From contig NZ_PEBF01000001.1 of assembly GCF_002742625.1 (NCBI RefSeq), positions 2,976,001-3,040,000 on the forward strand: 64,000 nucleotides of DNA, written 5' to 3'. Below the pieces are notes generated by a model. That model ran no database searches, was not told where the DNA came from, and saw nothing but the letters and a program-made list of their open reading frames with translations. This stretch comes from Caulobacter sp. FWC2. GTDB taxonomy: Bacteria > Pseudomonadota > Alphaproteobacteria > Caulobacterales > Caulobacteraceae. This document shows positions 19,630 to 28,794 of this stretch, piece after piece. A program made the position numbers and the translations under genes. Each line of letters starts with the position of its first letter. The stretch's first letter is position 1.

Positions 19630-20690
19630 TCGGCCGCTCCCTGCCCCTGCTCCGGGGCTTCGCTCTTGGCCGCGACAGCGGTCAGACGCTTCAGATTTCT
19701 GTCGATCTCGGCGCGGAAATCGCTGCGCGCGAGGTTGGTCGCGACCCGGATGGCCGACTCGAAACCGTTGGCGTCCGCGCCGCCGTGGCTCTTCACCACG
19801 ATCCCGTTCAGGCCCAGCAGCGGCGCCCCGTTCACCCGGCTCGGGTCGAGCCGCTTGCGCATCTTGGAGAGCGCGCCCGAGGCGATCGCCGCGCCCAGCA
19901 TGGCCAGCGGGCCCGAGGTCAGGGTCGACTTGATCTCGTTCGAGAAGAACCGCGCCATGCCCTCGGCCGTCTTCAGGGCCACATTGCCGGTAAAGCCGTC
20001 GGTGACCACGACATCGACGGTCCCATAGGCGATGTCGTTACCCTCGACGAAGCCGTGGTAGTCGAAATCGAGCTTGGCTTCGCGCAGGATGGCGTGGGCT
20101 TCCCGGACCTCCTCGTGGCCCTTCTGGTCCTCGGAGCCGACGTTCAGCAGGCCCACGGTCGGGCGCTTGGAGCCATGCACGGCGTGATGGAAAGCCGCGC
20201 CCATGATCGCGAACTCGACCAGCTGCGCCGCATCGCTTTCGACATTGGCGCCGACGTCCAGAACAGTGGTCACGCCCTTCATGTTGGGCCAGTTGGCGAC
20301 GATCGCCGGTCGCTCCAGGCCCGCGCCCATCCGCAAAATCAGCTTGGAGATCGCCATCAAGGCGCCGGTGTTGCCGGCCGATACGCAGGCCTGGGCCTCG
20401 TTCTCGCGCAGAGCCTCGATGGCGTTCCACATCGACGAGCCCTTGCCCCGGCGCATAGCCTGGGCGGGCTTCTCGTCCATGGCGATCACCTTATCGCTAT
20501 GGCGGATCTCGCTAACCAACTTGGCGGCGGGACATTTGGCCAGCTCGGCCTCGATCTTCGCGCCGTCGCCATGCAGCAGGAACCGCACCTCCGGATGGGC
20601 CTTGGCCGCTTGCGCGACACCGGGCACGACGACGGAGGGGCCGTGGTCGCCGCCCATGGCGTCGACCGAAATGACTACGGATTTGGACAC
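19626..20690 (-). CDS. plsX: Phosphate acyltransferase PlsX
   Basis: A 354-residue PlsX, converting acyl-ACP to acyl-phosphate for PlsY-dependent phospholipid synthesis. It starts SVDAMGGDHGPSVVVPG, and contains SAGNTGALMAISKLIL and DVVVTDGFTGNVALKTAEG, all family hallmarks. The start is taken as GTG 20688-20690 (VSKSVVISVDAMGGD), because upstream in-frame sequence is Arg/Pro-rich. It sits between a DUF177 gene and fabH in the standard order. Confidence 0.96.
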   Translation of the reverse strand: MSKSVVISVDAMGGDHGPSVVVPGVAQAAKAHPEVRFLLHGDGAKIEAELAKCPAAKLVSEIRHSDKVIAMDEKPAQAMRRGKGSSMWNAIEALRENEAQACVSAGNTGALMAISKLILRMGAGLERPAIVANWPNMKGVTTVLDVGANVESDAAQLVEFAIMGAAFHHAVHGSKRPTVGLLNVGSEDQKGHEEVREAHAILREAKLDFDYHGFVEGNDIAYGTVDVVVTDGFTGNVALKTAEGMARFFSNEIKSTLTSGPLAMLGAAIASGALSKMRKRLDPSRVNGAPLLGLNGIVVKSHGGADANGFESAIRVATNLARSDFRAEIDRNLKRLTAVAAKSEAPEQGQGAAE

Positions 20691-20784
20691 GTGGCGCTGT
20701 GAGCTCCGAGAGGCGGTCTCGCCGGGCGGCGGACGATACATCCGCGTGAATATCACGCAAGCGGTCGAGTCGGGCGCTTGCGCC

Positions 20785-21321
20785 CTACTCGCTCTTGCCT
20801 TTCAGGCTCTTCAGCGCCGCGAACGGGGACAATTCGACCGGCTCGGGCGGCTGGACGAACACCGCGCCCGGCTTGCGGGGAAACGGATCCAGCTCCAGGG
20901 CCAGGTGTTCGATGACGTAACCCGAGACGTCGATCTTGTCGCCCTCCAGCACGTCCGGCGGATCGTCGGCGTCGGGATCGACACCCAGATCGCCGCTGTC
21001 CTCGTCCTGCGGCGCGTTCCTGCTGTTGGCCGGCAGCACGCGCAGGTCGAAGCGCGCGTCGATCGGCGTTTCGAAATCGTCGGCAGTCGCGCTGCAGGTC
21101 TGAACGACTCGGGCGCGCAGGATGCCCGAGACCTCGGCCCCGTCCAGCCACGAGGTCAGGAACACCTCGGCGCTCAGCTCTTCCAGGCTGACCAGACCCA
21201 GCTGCTTGGCGATCGCCTGCCGCTGTTCGGCCGACGGCTCCAGGCGCAGCTTGACGGCGCCACGGTCGACCTGGGCCAGCGGGATTTCACACGGCCAGGG
21301 CGCGGTCACGGGTTCGGCCAC
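20785..21321 (-). CDS. YceD/DUF177 family protein
   Basis: A 178-residue acidic protein of the DUF177 (YceD, Rrp-associated L) family. The conserved GILRARVVQTCSATADDFETPID has the family's single Cys, and the ending DPFPRKPGAVF...SPFAALKSLK is characteristic ('NPFA.L..LK' type). YceD has been linked to 23S rRNA maturation in other lineages; rpmF, its usual partner, is not here. Its start overlaps the end of the Cbp3-like gene by 16 bp. Confidence 0.9.
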   Translation of the reverse strand: MAEPVTAPWPCEIPLAQVDRGAVKLRLEPSAEQRQAIAKQLGLVSLEELSAEVFLTSWLDGAEVSGILRARVVQTCSATADDFETPIDARFDLRVLPANSRNAPQDEDSGDLGVDPDADDPPDVLEGDKIDVSGYVIEHLALELDPFPRKPGAVFVQPPEPVELSPFAALKSLKGKSE

Positions 21322-21836
21322 GTCACGTCTCCTTGCAGCAGGCTCTCCAGCGGCTGTTCCGCCAGGGACTCGCGCGTCTTGATCACATAGGCGGCCAGGG
21401 CCGCCGTGTCGCCCTCGCCGCGCTCCTCGAACGCGGTGCGGGCCAGGAAGTCGGTCACGCCCGCCCGTTCAGGCAGGGTGGCGACGGCTTCATCATAGGC
21501 CTTCAGGCGGCCGTAGAAGGCGCCAGCCAGCTTCTTCATCTTCTTGCCGACCGCGGTGTCGGAGACGCCGATCTCGCGGAAGGCGTCGTCCAGGCCCTTC
21601 ACATACGAGTCGAACACCGCCTGAGAGGTCTCGGCCGCCGCTTCGCCCTGCCCCTTCAATCGCTCGATCAGGAAGATGACGTGAAGGCTGAACAGTTCGA
21701 ACCGGCCTTCCAGCGAGTCGCGAACGCCAAGATCGCGATAAAAGGCCACGGAACGGGCCTGGGCCACCGCGCCAGCATAGAGCTTGGCTCCCGCCGCCTT
21801 GGCGGGCCTGGGCTTGAGCCACCGATCCAGAAACAT
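21306..21836 (-). CDS. Ubiquinol-cytochrome c chaperone (Cbp3/UQCC1-like)
   Basis: A 176-residue all-helical protein of the ubiquinol-cyt_c_chap family. Signatures are AGAVAQARSVAFYRDLGVRDSLEGRFELFSLHVIFLI, then FDSYVKGLDDAFREIGVSD and VGKKMKKLAGAFYGR. In mitochondria Cbp3 helps synthesise and assemble cytochrome b; the bacterial homologue is inferred to help bc1 assembly. It is first in a minus-strand run into DUF177, plsX and fabH (16-bp overlap with DUF177), and divergent from bamE. Confidence 0.88.
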   Translation of the reverse strand: MFLDRWLKPRPAKAAGAKLYAGAVAQARSVAFYRDLGVRDSLEGRFELFSLHVIFLIERLKGQGEAAAETSQAVFDSYVKGLDDAFREIGVSDTAVGKKMKKLAGAFYGRLKAYDEAVATLPERAGVTDFLARTAFEERGEGDTAALAAYVIKTRESLAEQPLESLLQGDVTWPNP

Positions 21837-21956
21837 GAAACGCCTCGATTTCGCCGCGACATCCCGCTAGACGCAGGGTCCGCTTTCACGCGGGCATTGA
21901 ACTAAGCTCCTGCGGGCGATAGGTCAAAGTCTGCATTTTTCCGGTTCGGAGCCTTG

Positions 21957-22439
21957 ATGTCTCGCCCCGCCGTTTTCGCCGCCGCCATTCTGGGCCTGGC
22001 GATCGCCACCTCCGCCTGTACGCCGCTGACCAGCTACTCCGGCTTTCAGGCCATCGAGGCCAAGCCCACCGACATGAAAGTCGGCGAGGACAGCAAGTCG
22101 ACCCTGATGGAAAAGCTGGGTTCGCCGTCGGCGGTTTCGACCTTCGACAACAACACCTGGTACTACATCTCGCAGACGACCGACCGCGTGGCCTTCTACA
22201 TGCCGCGCGTGATCAAGCGCGACGTGGTGGCTATCAAGTTCAACCAGGCCGACGAAAAGGTCGCGTCGGTGAACACCTATTCGCTGAAGGACGGCAAGGT
22301 CATCGCCTACAACGGCCGCGAGACCCCGACCCGCGGCCGCGAGATGACCATTCTCGAACAGCTGCTCGGCAACGTCGGCCGCGGCGGCATGCTCCCGCAG
22401 GATGACGAGGCGCCGGGCCAGCGTCCAGGCGGCCGCTAG
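21957..22439 (+). CDS. bamE: Outer membrane assembly lipoprotein BamE
   Basis: A 160-residue SmpA/OmlA-family lipoprotein of the BAM complex. A signal peptide ends in lipobox ATSAC. The mature part has the BamE pattern: DMKVGEDSKSTLMEKLGSPSAVSTFDNNTWYYISQ, then VVAIKFNQADEKVASVNTY. The start is ATG 21957; a TTG directly before it is possible. A C-terminal Gly/Pro-rich tail (LLGNVGRGGMLPQDDEAPGQ) is typical for alphaproteobacteria. A terminator follows. Confidence 0.94.
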   Translation: MSRPAVFAAAILGLAIATSACTPLTSYSGFQAIEAKPTDMKVGEDSKSTLMEKLGSPSAVSTFDNNTWYYISQTTDRVAFYMPRVIKRDVVAIKFNQADEKVASVNTYSLKDGKVIAYNGRETPTRGREMTILEQLLGNVGRGGMLPQDDEAPGQRPGGR

Positions 22440-22471
22440 ACCAAAAAGTCGACAACTCGACAGATCACATA

Positions 22472-22501
22472 AGCCGTCCACTGCAAGGTGGGCGGCTTTT
22501 T
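22472..22501 (+). terminator. Rho-independent terminator of bamE
   Basis: Stem AGCCGTCCAC / GTGGGCGGCT (one G:T pair) with a 6-base loop, then TTTTT. It is 32 bp after the bamE stop. Confidence 0.88.
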
Positions 22502-22703
22502 CGCGCGCTGATTATATCGCCGCCCGCCGCTATCGGCGCAGCTTAGTAAATCCAGGCCATTTAATCTGAATTCGATATTCACCGTCTCAATTCAGAGATG
22601 GAACCCGACCATCAACACTTCATAAACCCGAAATGGGTCACGATCGACTCAAGCCACCTAAGTCGTGGCGCGATGAATTCACGGCGACGTTGGGAGACGC
22701 ACT

Positions 22704-23246
22704 GTGGAGGGCATGGACCTTCGTGACGTATCGGTGCTTCTGGTCGACGACAACGCGAACATGCGCAAGCTCGTGGGCGAAATGCTCAAGGCCGCCGGCG
22801 TTCGCAGGATCCGCGAGGCGGGTGATGGCCTTGGCGGGCTGAAGATCTTTCAGACGCAGGAGATCGACATCGTCTTCACCGACCTGATGATGTCGCCCGT
22901 CGACGGCCTGGCGTTCATTCGCTGGATCCGCACCTCGAGCGCCAGTCCCAATCCGTACGTGCCGATCATCATGATGACGGGCCACGCCACCCAGCGGACG
23001 CTGACCGCCGCGCGCATGGCCGGGGTCACGGAGTTCCTGGCCAAGCCGCTGACCGCGCGCGGGGTCATGCACCGGATCAATGAGATCGTGAACAATCCCC
23101 GGCCTTTCGTGCGGGCCAGCGCGTATTTCGGCCCCTGTCGGCGCCGGCGGATCGACCATGAGTTCTCAGGCGTCGAACGCCGCGGAGATCCGGCGGACGA
23201 GATCACGGACGCCCTGGCGCAGATGGATCACGAAGACGTCTACTGA
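22704..23246 (+). CDS. Single-domain response regulator (CheY-like receiver)
   Basis: A 180-residue protein with one receiver domain (about 8-125). The acidic pair is Asp15/16 (VLLVDDN), the phosphoacceptor Asp60 (DIVFTDLMM), the switch Thr92 (IIMMTGHAT) and the conserved Lys114 (FLAKPL). No output domain follows, only a 50-residue polar tail with an Arg cluster (CRRRRIDHE). It is likely a signalling relay or protein-interaction partner. The start GTG 22704 has GGGAGA seven bases upstream; ATG 22713 is an alternative but its GGAGG is too close. No kinase gene is adjacent. Confidence 0.9.
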   Translation: MEGMDLRDVSVLLVDDNANMRKLVGEMLKAAGVRRIREAGDGLGGLKIFQTQEIDIVFTDLMMSPVDGLAFIRWIRTSSASPNPYVPIIMMTGHATQRTLTAARMAGVTEFLAKPLTARGVMHRINEIVNNPRPFVRASAYFGPCRRRRIDHEFSGVERRGDPADEITDALAQMDHEDVY

Positions 23247-23288
23247 TCTCCCCGCACCACCCTCACCGAGGATGGGCCCGGAAAACAA

Positions 23289-23316
23289 AACGCCCCGGAG
23301 GAAACTCCGGGGCGTT
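23289..23316 (-). terminator. Rho-independent terminator of hppA
   Basis: A perfect 12-bp stem AACGCCCCGGAG / CTCCGGGGCGTT with a GAAA (TTTC) loop, followed on the minus strand by TTGTTTTCC. It lies 26 bp after the hppA stop and also separates the convergent response regulator gene. Confidence 0.9.
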
Positions 23317-23342
23317 CCAGTTTCAGGCGTGCTCCCGAAGGA

Positions 23343-25478
23343 TCAGCCGTGGGCCAGCACCGCCAGCAGCAGCAGAGCCACGATGTTGGTGATCTTGATC
23401 ATCGGGTTCACGGCCGGACCCGAGGTGTCCTTGTAGGGGTCGCCGACGGTGTCGCCGGTGACGGCGGCCTTGTGAGCCTCCGAGCCCTTGGTGTGCAGGA
23501 CGCCATTCTTGTCCGTGAAACCCTCTTCAATGACCTTCTTGGCGTTGTCCCAGGCGCCGCCGCCGCTGGTCATCGAGATGGCGACGAACAGGCCCGTGAC
23601 GATCACGCCCATCAGCATGGCGCCGAGCGACGCGAAGGCGTCGACCTTGCCGGCGATGGCCTTGATCACGAAGAACAGCACCACCGGCGAGACGACCGGC
23701 AGCAGGCTGGGCACGATCATCTCGCGGATGGCGGCCTTGGTCAGGATGTCCACGGCCTTGCCGTACTCGGGCTTGACCTCGCCGGTCATGATGCCCGGGT
23801 TCTCGCGGAACTGACGACGCACCTCGGCGACGACCGACTCGGCCGCGCGCCCGACGGCGGTCATCGACATGCCGCTGAACAGGAACGGCAGCAGGCCGCC
23901 GAACAACAGGCCGACCACGACGTACGGGTTGGACAGATCGAAGCTGACCGGCCCCATGCCGTCGAAGAAGCTGCCCGGCGTTGCATTGGCCGAGAAGAAC
24001 TTCAGATCCTCGGTATAGGCGGCGAACAGCACAAGGGCGCCCAGGCCGGCCGAACCGATGGCGTAGCCCTTGGTGACGGCCTTGGTGGTGTTGCCGACGG
24101 CGTCGAGGGCGTCGGTGGTGACACGAACCTCGGGCGGCAGGCCGGCCATTTCGGCGATGCCGCCCGCGTTGTCGGTGACCGGACCGAAGGCGTCGAGCGC
24201 GACGATGAAGCCGGCCAGCGACAGCATGGTCGTGGTGGCGATGGCGATGCCGAACAGGCCCGCCAGATTATAGGTCACCACGATGCCGACGATGATGGTC
24301 AGGGCCGGCAGGGCCGTGGCTTCCAGCGACATGGCCAGGCCCTGGATCACGTTGGTGCCGTGACCCGAGACCGAGGCCTGGGCCACCGACTTCACCGGAC
24401 GGAAGTTGGTGCCCGTGTAGTACTCGGTGATCATGACGATGGCGGCTGTGACCGCCAGACCGACGAGGCCGCAATAGAACAGGCCGTCGGCGGTATAGGT
24501 GCGCGCGGCCGTCACGACCGGGGTCGGGATCAGGTCATGCAGCACGTACCAGACGGCCGGGATCGAGAGCACGCCGGTCACGATGAGGCCCTTGTAGAGA
24601 GCTCCCATGATGTTCTGGCTCTTGCCCAGGCGGACGAAGAACGCGCCGATGATCGACGTGACGATGCAGACCGCGCAGATCGCCAGCGGCAGCAGCATCA
24701 TCGCGCCCACGGCCTCGGTGCCGCGGAAGAAGATGGCGGCCAGGACCATGGTGGCGACCGTGGTCACCGCATAGGTCTCGAACAGGTCGGCGGCCATGCC
24801 GGCGCAGTCGCCGACATTGTCGCCGACGTTATCGGCTATGGTGGCGGCGTTACGGGGGTCATCCTCGGGGATACCGGCTTCCACCTTGCCCACCAGGTCG
24901 CCGCCCACGTCGGCGCCCTTGGTGAAGATGCCGCCGCCCAGACGCGCGAAGATCGAGATCAGAGAAGCGCCGAAGCCCAGGGCCACCAGGGCGTCGACAA
25001 CGCCGCGGCCGGTGGGCTCAAGGCCCAGCGGGCCCGTCAGCAGCCAGTAGTAGCCCGCGACGCCCAGCAGGGCGAAGCCGGCCACCAGCATGCCGGTGAT
25101 GGCGCCGGACGTGAAGGCCAGCGACAGACCCTTGGCTAGGCCTTCGGAGGCGGCCTGGGCGGTGCGGACATTGGCCCGGACCGAGATCAGCATGCCCGCG
25201 AAACCAGCCGCGCCGGAAAGCACCGCGCCGACCAGGAAGCCCAGAGCGGCCCAAAGGCCGATCAGCAGATAGACGGCGACGAGGATGACCGCGCCGACGA
25301 CCGAAATGGTGAGATATTGCCGACGCAGATAGGCCTGGGCCCCTTCCTGGATCGCCGCGGCGATCTCCTGCATCCGCGCATTGCCGGGCGACGCCCGCAT
25401 CAGACTGGCCGTCTGCACGGCTCCGTAAAGCACCGCCAGCAGCCCGGCCGCTATGGCCAGATAAAGCCAAAGACTCAT
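23343..25478 (-). CDS. hppA: Membrane proton-translocating pyrophosphatase
   Basis: A 711-residue integral membrane pyrophosphatase with about 16 helices, coupling PPi hydrolysis to ion pumping. The PPi/Mg site is in [25 protein letters not shown], with further acidic motifs [15 protein letters not shown] and the C-terminal [21 protein letters not shown]. The segment [13 protein letters not shown] has Lys where K+-dependent enzymes have Ala (GNTTAA), so this should be a K+-independent H+ pump as in Rhodospirillum. The start is ATG 25476-25478 ([14 protein letters not shown]). It supports PPi recycling and membrane energisation. Confidence 0.96.
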   Translation of the reverse strand: MSLWLYLAIAAGLLAVLYGAVQTASLMRASPGNARMQEIAAAIQEGAQAYLRRQYLTISVVGAVILVAVYLLIGLWAALGFLVGAVLSGAAGFAGMLISVRANVRTAQAASEGLAKGLSLAFTSGAITGMLVAGFALLGVAGYYWLLTGPLGLEPTGRGVVDALVALGFGASLISIFARLGGGIFTKGADVGGDLVGKVEAGIPEDDPRNAATIADNVGDNVGDCAGMAADLFETYAVTTVATMVLAAIFFRGTEAVGAMMLLPLAICAVCIVTSIIGAFFVRLGKSQNIMGALYKGLIVTGVLSIPAVWYVLHDLIPTPVVTAARTYTADGLFYCGLVGLAVTAAIVMITEYYTGTNFRPVKSVAQASVSGHGTNVIQGLAMSLEATALPALTIIVGIVVTYNLAGLFGIAIATTTMLSLAGFIVALDAFGPVTDNAGGIAEMAGLPPEVRVTTDALDAVGNTTKAVTKGYAIGSAGLGALVLFAAYTEDLKFFSANATPGSFFDGMGPVSFDLSNPYVVVGLLFGGLLPFLFSGMSMTAVGRAAESVVAEVRRQFRENPGIMTGEVKPEYGKAVDILTKAAIREMIVPSLLPVVSPVVLFFVIKAIAGKVDAFASLGAMLMGVIVTGLFVAISMTSGGGAWDNAKKVIEEGFTDKNGVLHTKGSEAHKAAVTGDTVGDPYKDTSGPAVNPMIKITNIVALLLLAVLAHG

Positions 25479-25683
25479 TAGGTTCTTCGCCCCTTCGCGC
25501 TTCCAATCACGAGGGGGATGCCGGTCCCGGCGGCTGGAGGTAATGACGCACGTCAAACCACCGCCCGGATCGACGGGCGGGCCTTTGGCCTCGTGCCCCC
25601 TCGATGCTCCCAAAATGACAGCCGAACGGCGTCATCCGAAAGAGACTGTCAGATGGCCGGGGGGCGCGCAACCCGTGTCGGCG

Positions 25684-25716
25684 CAAGCCTTTGCAGCGAC
25701 AAGGCTTGGCTTTTTT
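25684..25716 (+). terminator. Orphan plus-strand terminator (candidate small RNA 3' end)
   Basis: CAAGCCTT / AAGGCTTG form an 8-bp stem with a 9-base loop, followed by GC-TTTTTT on the plus strand. No plus-strand gene lies upstream: hppA runs away on the minus strand and the next gene (25724-26221) is minus too. On the minus strand the hairpin has no T-run. This fits the end of an unannotated plus-strand transcript within 25479-25716. A second hairpin (CCGCCCG / CGGGCGG, 25561-25580) lies in the same 245-bp gap and could belong to that RNA or to the hppA leader. Confidence 0.55.
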
Positions 25717-25723
25717 GATGGAA

Positions 25724-26221
25724 TCAGGGGTGCAGATCGCCCTGGCTGGGCGGCTTGACGCCGGACTTGGGCGGCATCAGCTGCTGGCGTGGGATCTGCT
25801 TGACGATCTCGACGGAGGCCACCTTGCCCTTGCCCAGAAGCACGCCGCATTGGCTGAGGACGAAGCTGGTCAGGCGCGGACCATCCACTTCCTTCCAGGT
25901 GTCGGCGCGGGTGAACGGGGTCTTGTAGGCCGCGCGCACGATGGCGTCGCGCAACATCGGCTCCTGATCCTTCAGCGCTGCGGCGTCGGCGCCTTCCTTC
26001 AGCTTCAGGGTCATGGCCACGAAGACGTAGTTGACGATCCGACCGTTGGCGATGATCGGGATCGTCATGGAGCCCAGCTTGTAGGTAGGGTCGAGCGCCT
26101 GGCCCTCGCCCTCCTTCTTCTTCTCCTCCTTCTTGCCGCTGCTGGCGAAGGCGGGCGCGGAAACGGCCGCGAAGGCGGCGGCGAGCAGGAGGCGGCGCGA
26201 GGGCGTGACAAGACGGGTCAT
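25724..26221 (-). CDS. Exported protein, function unknown (weakly FliL-like)
   Basis: A 165-residue protein from ATG 26219-26221. A signal sequence (PSRRLLLAAAFAAVSAPAFA) is followed by a Lys/Glu-rich spacer (SGKKEEKKKEGEG) and a domain with MTIPIIANGRIVNYVFVAMTLKLKEG, then KDQEPMLRDAIVRAAYKTPF. The pattern 'beta strand, then paired charged residues, P.LRDAI' recalls the periplasmic domain of FliL, but there is no membrane anchor beyond the signal, and homology is not established. It lies 68 bp after thiL on the same strand. Confidence 0.6.
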   Translation of the reverse strand: MTRLVTPSRRLLLAAAFAAVSAPAFASSGKKEEKKKEGEGQALDPTYKLGSMTIPIIANGRIVNYVFVAMTLKLKEGADAAALKDQEPMLRDAIVRAAYKTPFTRADTWKEVDGPRLTSFVLSQCGVLLGKGKVASVEIVKQIPRQQLMPPKSGVKPPSQGDLHP

Positions 26222-26289
26222 GGCGTCATCCATAACCGACAGGGCTTGAGATTAACCTAACCGGCGCCTTGCAGGGGCCGTGAGGGGGA

Positions 26290-27327
26290 TCAGCCGTGCA
26301 GCCAGCCCAGACGGGACGGCGTGACGTCGCGCCCCTTGTAGTAGGCCGAGACCCCCTCGCCTTCCACGAACTCGCCGATCTCGCTGACCTTCACGCCGGC
26401 CGCGGCTGCGGCGATGCGGAAGTTCCAGGCCTCGTTCGGGTCGACGGCGCAGATGATCTCGTAGTCGTCGCCGCCGGAGGCCAGGGAGATGCGCCCCTCG
26501 ACCTGCTCGGGCTGCTGTTCCAGCCAGGCCTGGCCGCCAGGCGACAGCGGCAGGCGCTCCAGATCGACCCGCACGCGGCAGCCGCTGGCCTTGGCGATAT
26601 GGGCGCTGTCGGCCAGCAATCCGTCGGAGACGTCGGCGGCGGCCTTGGCGTGGACGCGCATGGCGTCGCGCAGGGTGACGCGCGGCTCGGGCTGGCGATA
26701 GCGGCGCAGCATGGCGCCATCGGCGTCCATCACCTCGCCCCACTGGGCCAGGAGACCCAGCCAGCCGTCGCCGATCGTGCCGGAGACCATCAGGCGATCG
26801 CCCGGCTTGGCGCCCCGACGCAGAATGGCGCCGCCTTCCGGAACCCATCCCAGCAGCGTGGCCGAGACGACCAGTGGTCCGGAGGTGGTAACCGTGTCGC
26901 CGCCCAGCAGCGACATGTCGAACAGAGCGCCGTCCTCGGCGAGCCCTCGGGCGAAGGTCTCACGCGAGGCGACGTCGGAGCCGGACGGCCAGCCGACGGC
27001 CAGGAAATAGCCGTAGGGCTCGGCCGCCTTGGCCGCCAGGTCGGAGAGATTGGTGCGCAGCAGCTTGCGAGCGACGACGTCCAGGGCCTCGTCCGCCAGG
27101 AAGTGCACGCCGGCGACCATGGCGTCCTTGGTGATGACCAGGTCGTAGCCCGGACGCGACGGCAGCACGGCCGCGTCATCCAACAGATCCAGGGCCACGG
27201 GGTCCCCGCGGGTCAGCGGGCGCAGCAGCCGCGCGATATGGTCGAATTCAGTCGGCGCCGCCTCCGCCGCGGCGGGCGCTGCGGCGTCGTCTTCGGCAAA
27301 CCAGTCGTCTTCGTCAGTCTCGTGCAT
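26290..27327 (-). CDS. thiL: Thiamine-monophosphate kinase
   Basis: A 345-residue ThiL, phosphorylating thiamine monophosphate to thiamine pyrophosphate. After an acidic N-terminal segment come DDAAVLP (Mg/ATP Asp), [42 protein letters not shown] and [18 protein letters not shown], all core AIR-synthase-like motifs. The start ATG 27325-27327 ([10 protein letters not shown]) overlaps the end of nusB by 14 bp, consistent with coupling. The ribH-nusB-thiL order is conserved in alphaproteobacteria. Confidence 0.94.
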   Translation of the reverse strand: MHETDEDDWFAEDDAAAPAAAEAAPTEFDHIARLLRPLTRGDPVALDLLDDAAVLPSRPGYDLVITKDAMVAGVHFLADEALDVVARKLLRTNLSDLAAKAAEPYGYFLAVGWPSGSDVASRETFARGLAEDGALFDMSLLGGDTVTTSGPLVVSATLLGWVPEGGAILRRGAKPGDRLMVSGTIGDGWLGLLAQWGEVMDADGAMLRRYRQPEPRVTLRDAMRVHAKAAADVSDGLLADSAHIAKASGCRVRVDLERLPLSPGGQAWLEQQPEQVEGRISLASGGDDYEIICAVDPNEAWNFRIAAAAAGVKVSEIGEFVEGEGVSAYYKGRDVTPSRLGWLHG

Positions 27328-27763
27328 CACGGGCGATCGCGTCGAGGGCTCCATTGATGAAGCCTGACTCGGGACCTTCAAAAAAGGATTTAGCGATCTC
27401 GACATACTCATTGATGACGACTTCGGTCGGAACATCCGGCCGGTACATCAATTCGTAGGCGCCGGCGCGCAGCACGGCGCGGGCCGTGGCGTCCAGGCGC
27501 TCCAGTCGCCAGCCCGAGGCCAGGCGCTTGACGATGCCCTGGTCGATCTTGGACTGGTTGCTCACCACGCCCTTGGCCAGTTCGGCGAAGAAGGTCTCGT
27601 CGGCGGCGGCCAGACGCTCGCCCTCGACGTCTCGGTCGAACCGGTGCTCGCCGAACTCGCGGACCACGGCGTCGACGCCCGCACCCGAGACTTCCATCTG
27701 GTACAGGGCCTGGACGGCGGCGAGACGCGCCACCGAGCGCGGTTGGATGCGGTTGCCGCTCAT
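27314..27763 (-). CDS. nusB: Transcription antitermination factor NusB
   Basis: A 149-residue helical NusB with [16 protein letters not shown] near the start and the C-terminal [37 protein letters not shown]. It binds boxA RNA with S10 in rRNA antitermination. It overlaps ribH by four bases (ATGA) upstream and thiL by 14 bases downstream. Confidence 0.96.
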   Translation of the reverse strand: MSGNRIQPRSVARLAAVQALYQMEVSGAGVDAVVREFGEHRFDRDVEGERLAAADETFFAELAKGVVSNQSKIDQGIVKRLASGWRLERLDATARAVLRAGAYELMYRPDVPTEVVINEYVEIAKSFFEGPESGFINGALDAIARDARD

Positions 27764-28224
27764 CGGGCCTGTCCCAGCAGTTGACGCTTCAGCCCGATGG
27801 TCTCGAGGCAGGCCTTGGCGGCCGAACCGCCGCGATCGCCTTCGCTGACCCGCGCCCGGGTCCAGGCCTGGTCCTCGTCGTCGACGGCAAGGACGCCGAA
27901 GCCGATCGCCAGCCGCTTGCCAATGCCCAGATCCTGCAGGCCGCGAGCGGTTTCGTTAGCGACCAGTTCGAAATGGTAGGTTTCGCCCCGGATGACCGCG
28001 CCGAGCGCGACATAGCCGTCGTAACGCACGCCCACGGGGCGGTGACCGGCTTCCTCGGCCATGGCGATCACCGTCGGGATCTGCAGGGCGCTGGAGACCG
28101 TGATCACGTCATATTCCGCGCCCTGGGCTTCGATCGCCTGCACGGCTCCGCGCAGCAGTTCGTCGGAGATCCCCGAATGGCTTCGGCCCTCCACGATCAG
28201 CAAGCGGATGTTGTCTTGAACCAT
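27760..28224 (-). CDS. ribH: 6,7-dimethyl-8-ribityllumazine synthase
   Basis: A 154-residue lumazine synthase, condensing the butanone phosphate and pyrimidine precursors of riboflavin. [20 protein letters not shown] begins the fold; [15 protein letters not shown] and [19 protein letters not shown] (catalytic His) form the active site. The C-terminal phosphate loop reads [13 protein letters not shown] rather than the common NKG.EAA. It lies 65 bp after nrdR with no ribD, ribE or ribBA between them, unlike the longer rib cluster of many relatives, so riboflavin genes must be elsewhere or this is a second paralogue. Confidence 0.93.
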   Translation of the reverse strand: MVQDNIRLLIVEGRSHSGISDELLRGAVQAIEAQGAEYDVITVSSALQIPTVIAMAEEAGHRPVGVRYDGYVALGAVIRGETYHFELVANETARGLQDLGIGKRLAIGFGVLAVDDEDQAWTRARVSEGDRGGSAAKACLETIGLKRQLLGQAR

Positions 28225-28289
28225 CTAGCTTCGAATCTCCACGGCCGCGCTGGCGGCGCGCACACAAACACACATCAGGGATTAACGGA

Positions 28290-28763
28290 TTATAGCTCTT
28301 CTTCGACCGTGTCGCTCAGACCTTCTTCGGTCAAGAACTTGGCGAAGTCGCTGGTTTCCTTGAAATCCCGGTAGACTGAGGCGTAGCGGACATAGGCGAC
28401 GTCATCGAGCGATTTCAACGCCTTCATGACCATTTCACCCACCGACGACGACGGAAGCTCGGTCTCGCCCATGCTTTCCAGCTGTCGGACGATGCCATTG
28501 ATCATGCGCTCGACGCGCTCGCCCTCGACGGGACGCTTCTGGGTGGCCAGGGCGATCGAGCGCACCAACTTGTCGCGATCGAATGGCGACCGCCGGCCGG
28601 AGCGCTTCAAGATGATCAGTTCGCGCAACTGCACGCGCTCGAATGTGGTGAAGCGGCCACCGCATTCGGGGCACATCCGACGACGTCGGATCGCCGCGCC
28701 GTCTTCCGACGGCCGGCTGTCCTTGACCTGGCTTTCGGCATGGCCGCAGAAGGGGCAACGCAT
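28290..28763 (-). CDS. nrdR: Ribonucleotide reductase repressor NrdR
   Basis: A 157-residue NrdR. An N-terminal zinc ribbon (MRCPFCGH...[10 protein letters not shown]) is followed by an ATP-cone (about 49-139; [24 protein letters not shown] stretch). It senses dATP/ATP and represses nrd genes. The C-terminal tail is acidic (DTVEEEL). It sits 31 bp after glyA, in the usual glyA-nrdR pair. Confidence 0.97.
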   Translation of the reverse strand: MRCPFCGHAESQVKDSRPSEDGAAIRRRRMCPECGGRFTTFERVQLRELIILKRSGRRSPFDRDKLVRSIALATQKRPVEGERVERMINGIVRQLESMGETELPSSSVGEMVMKALKSLDDVAYVRYASVYRDFKETSDFAKFLTEEGLSDTVEEEL

Positions 28764-28794
28764 GATGTGGCCCCTCCCGCGGCGCCTATTGCCA

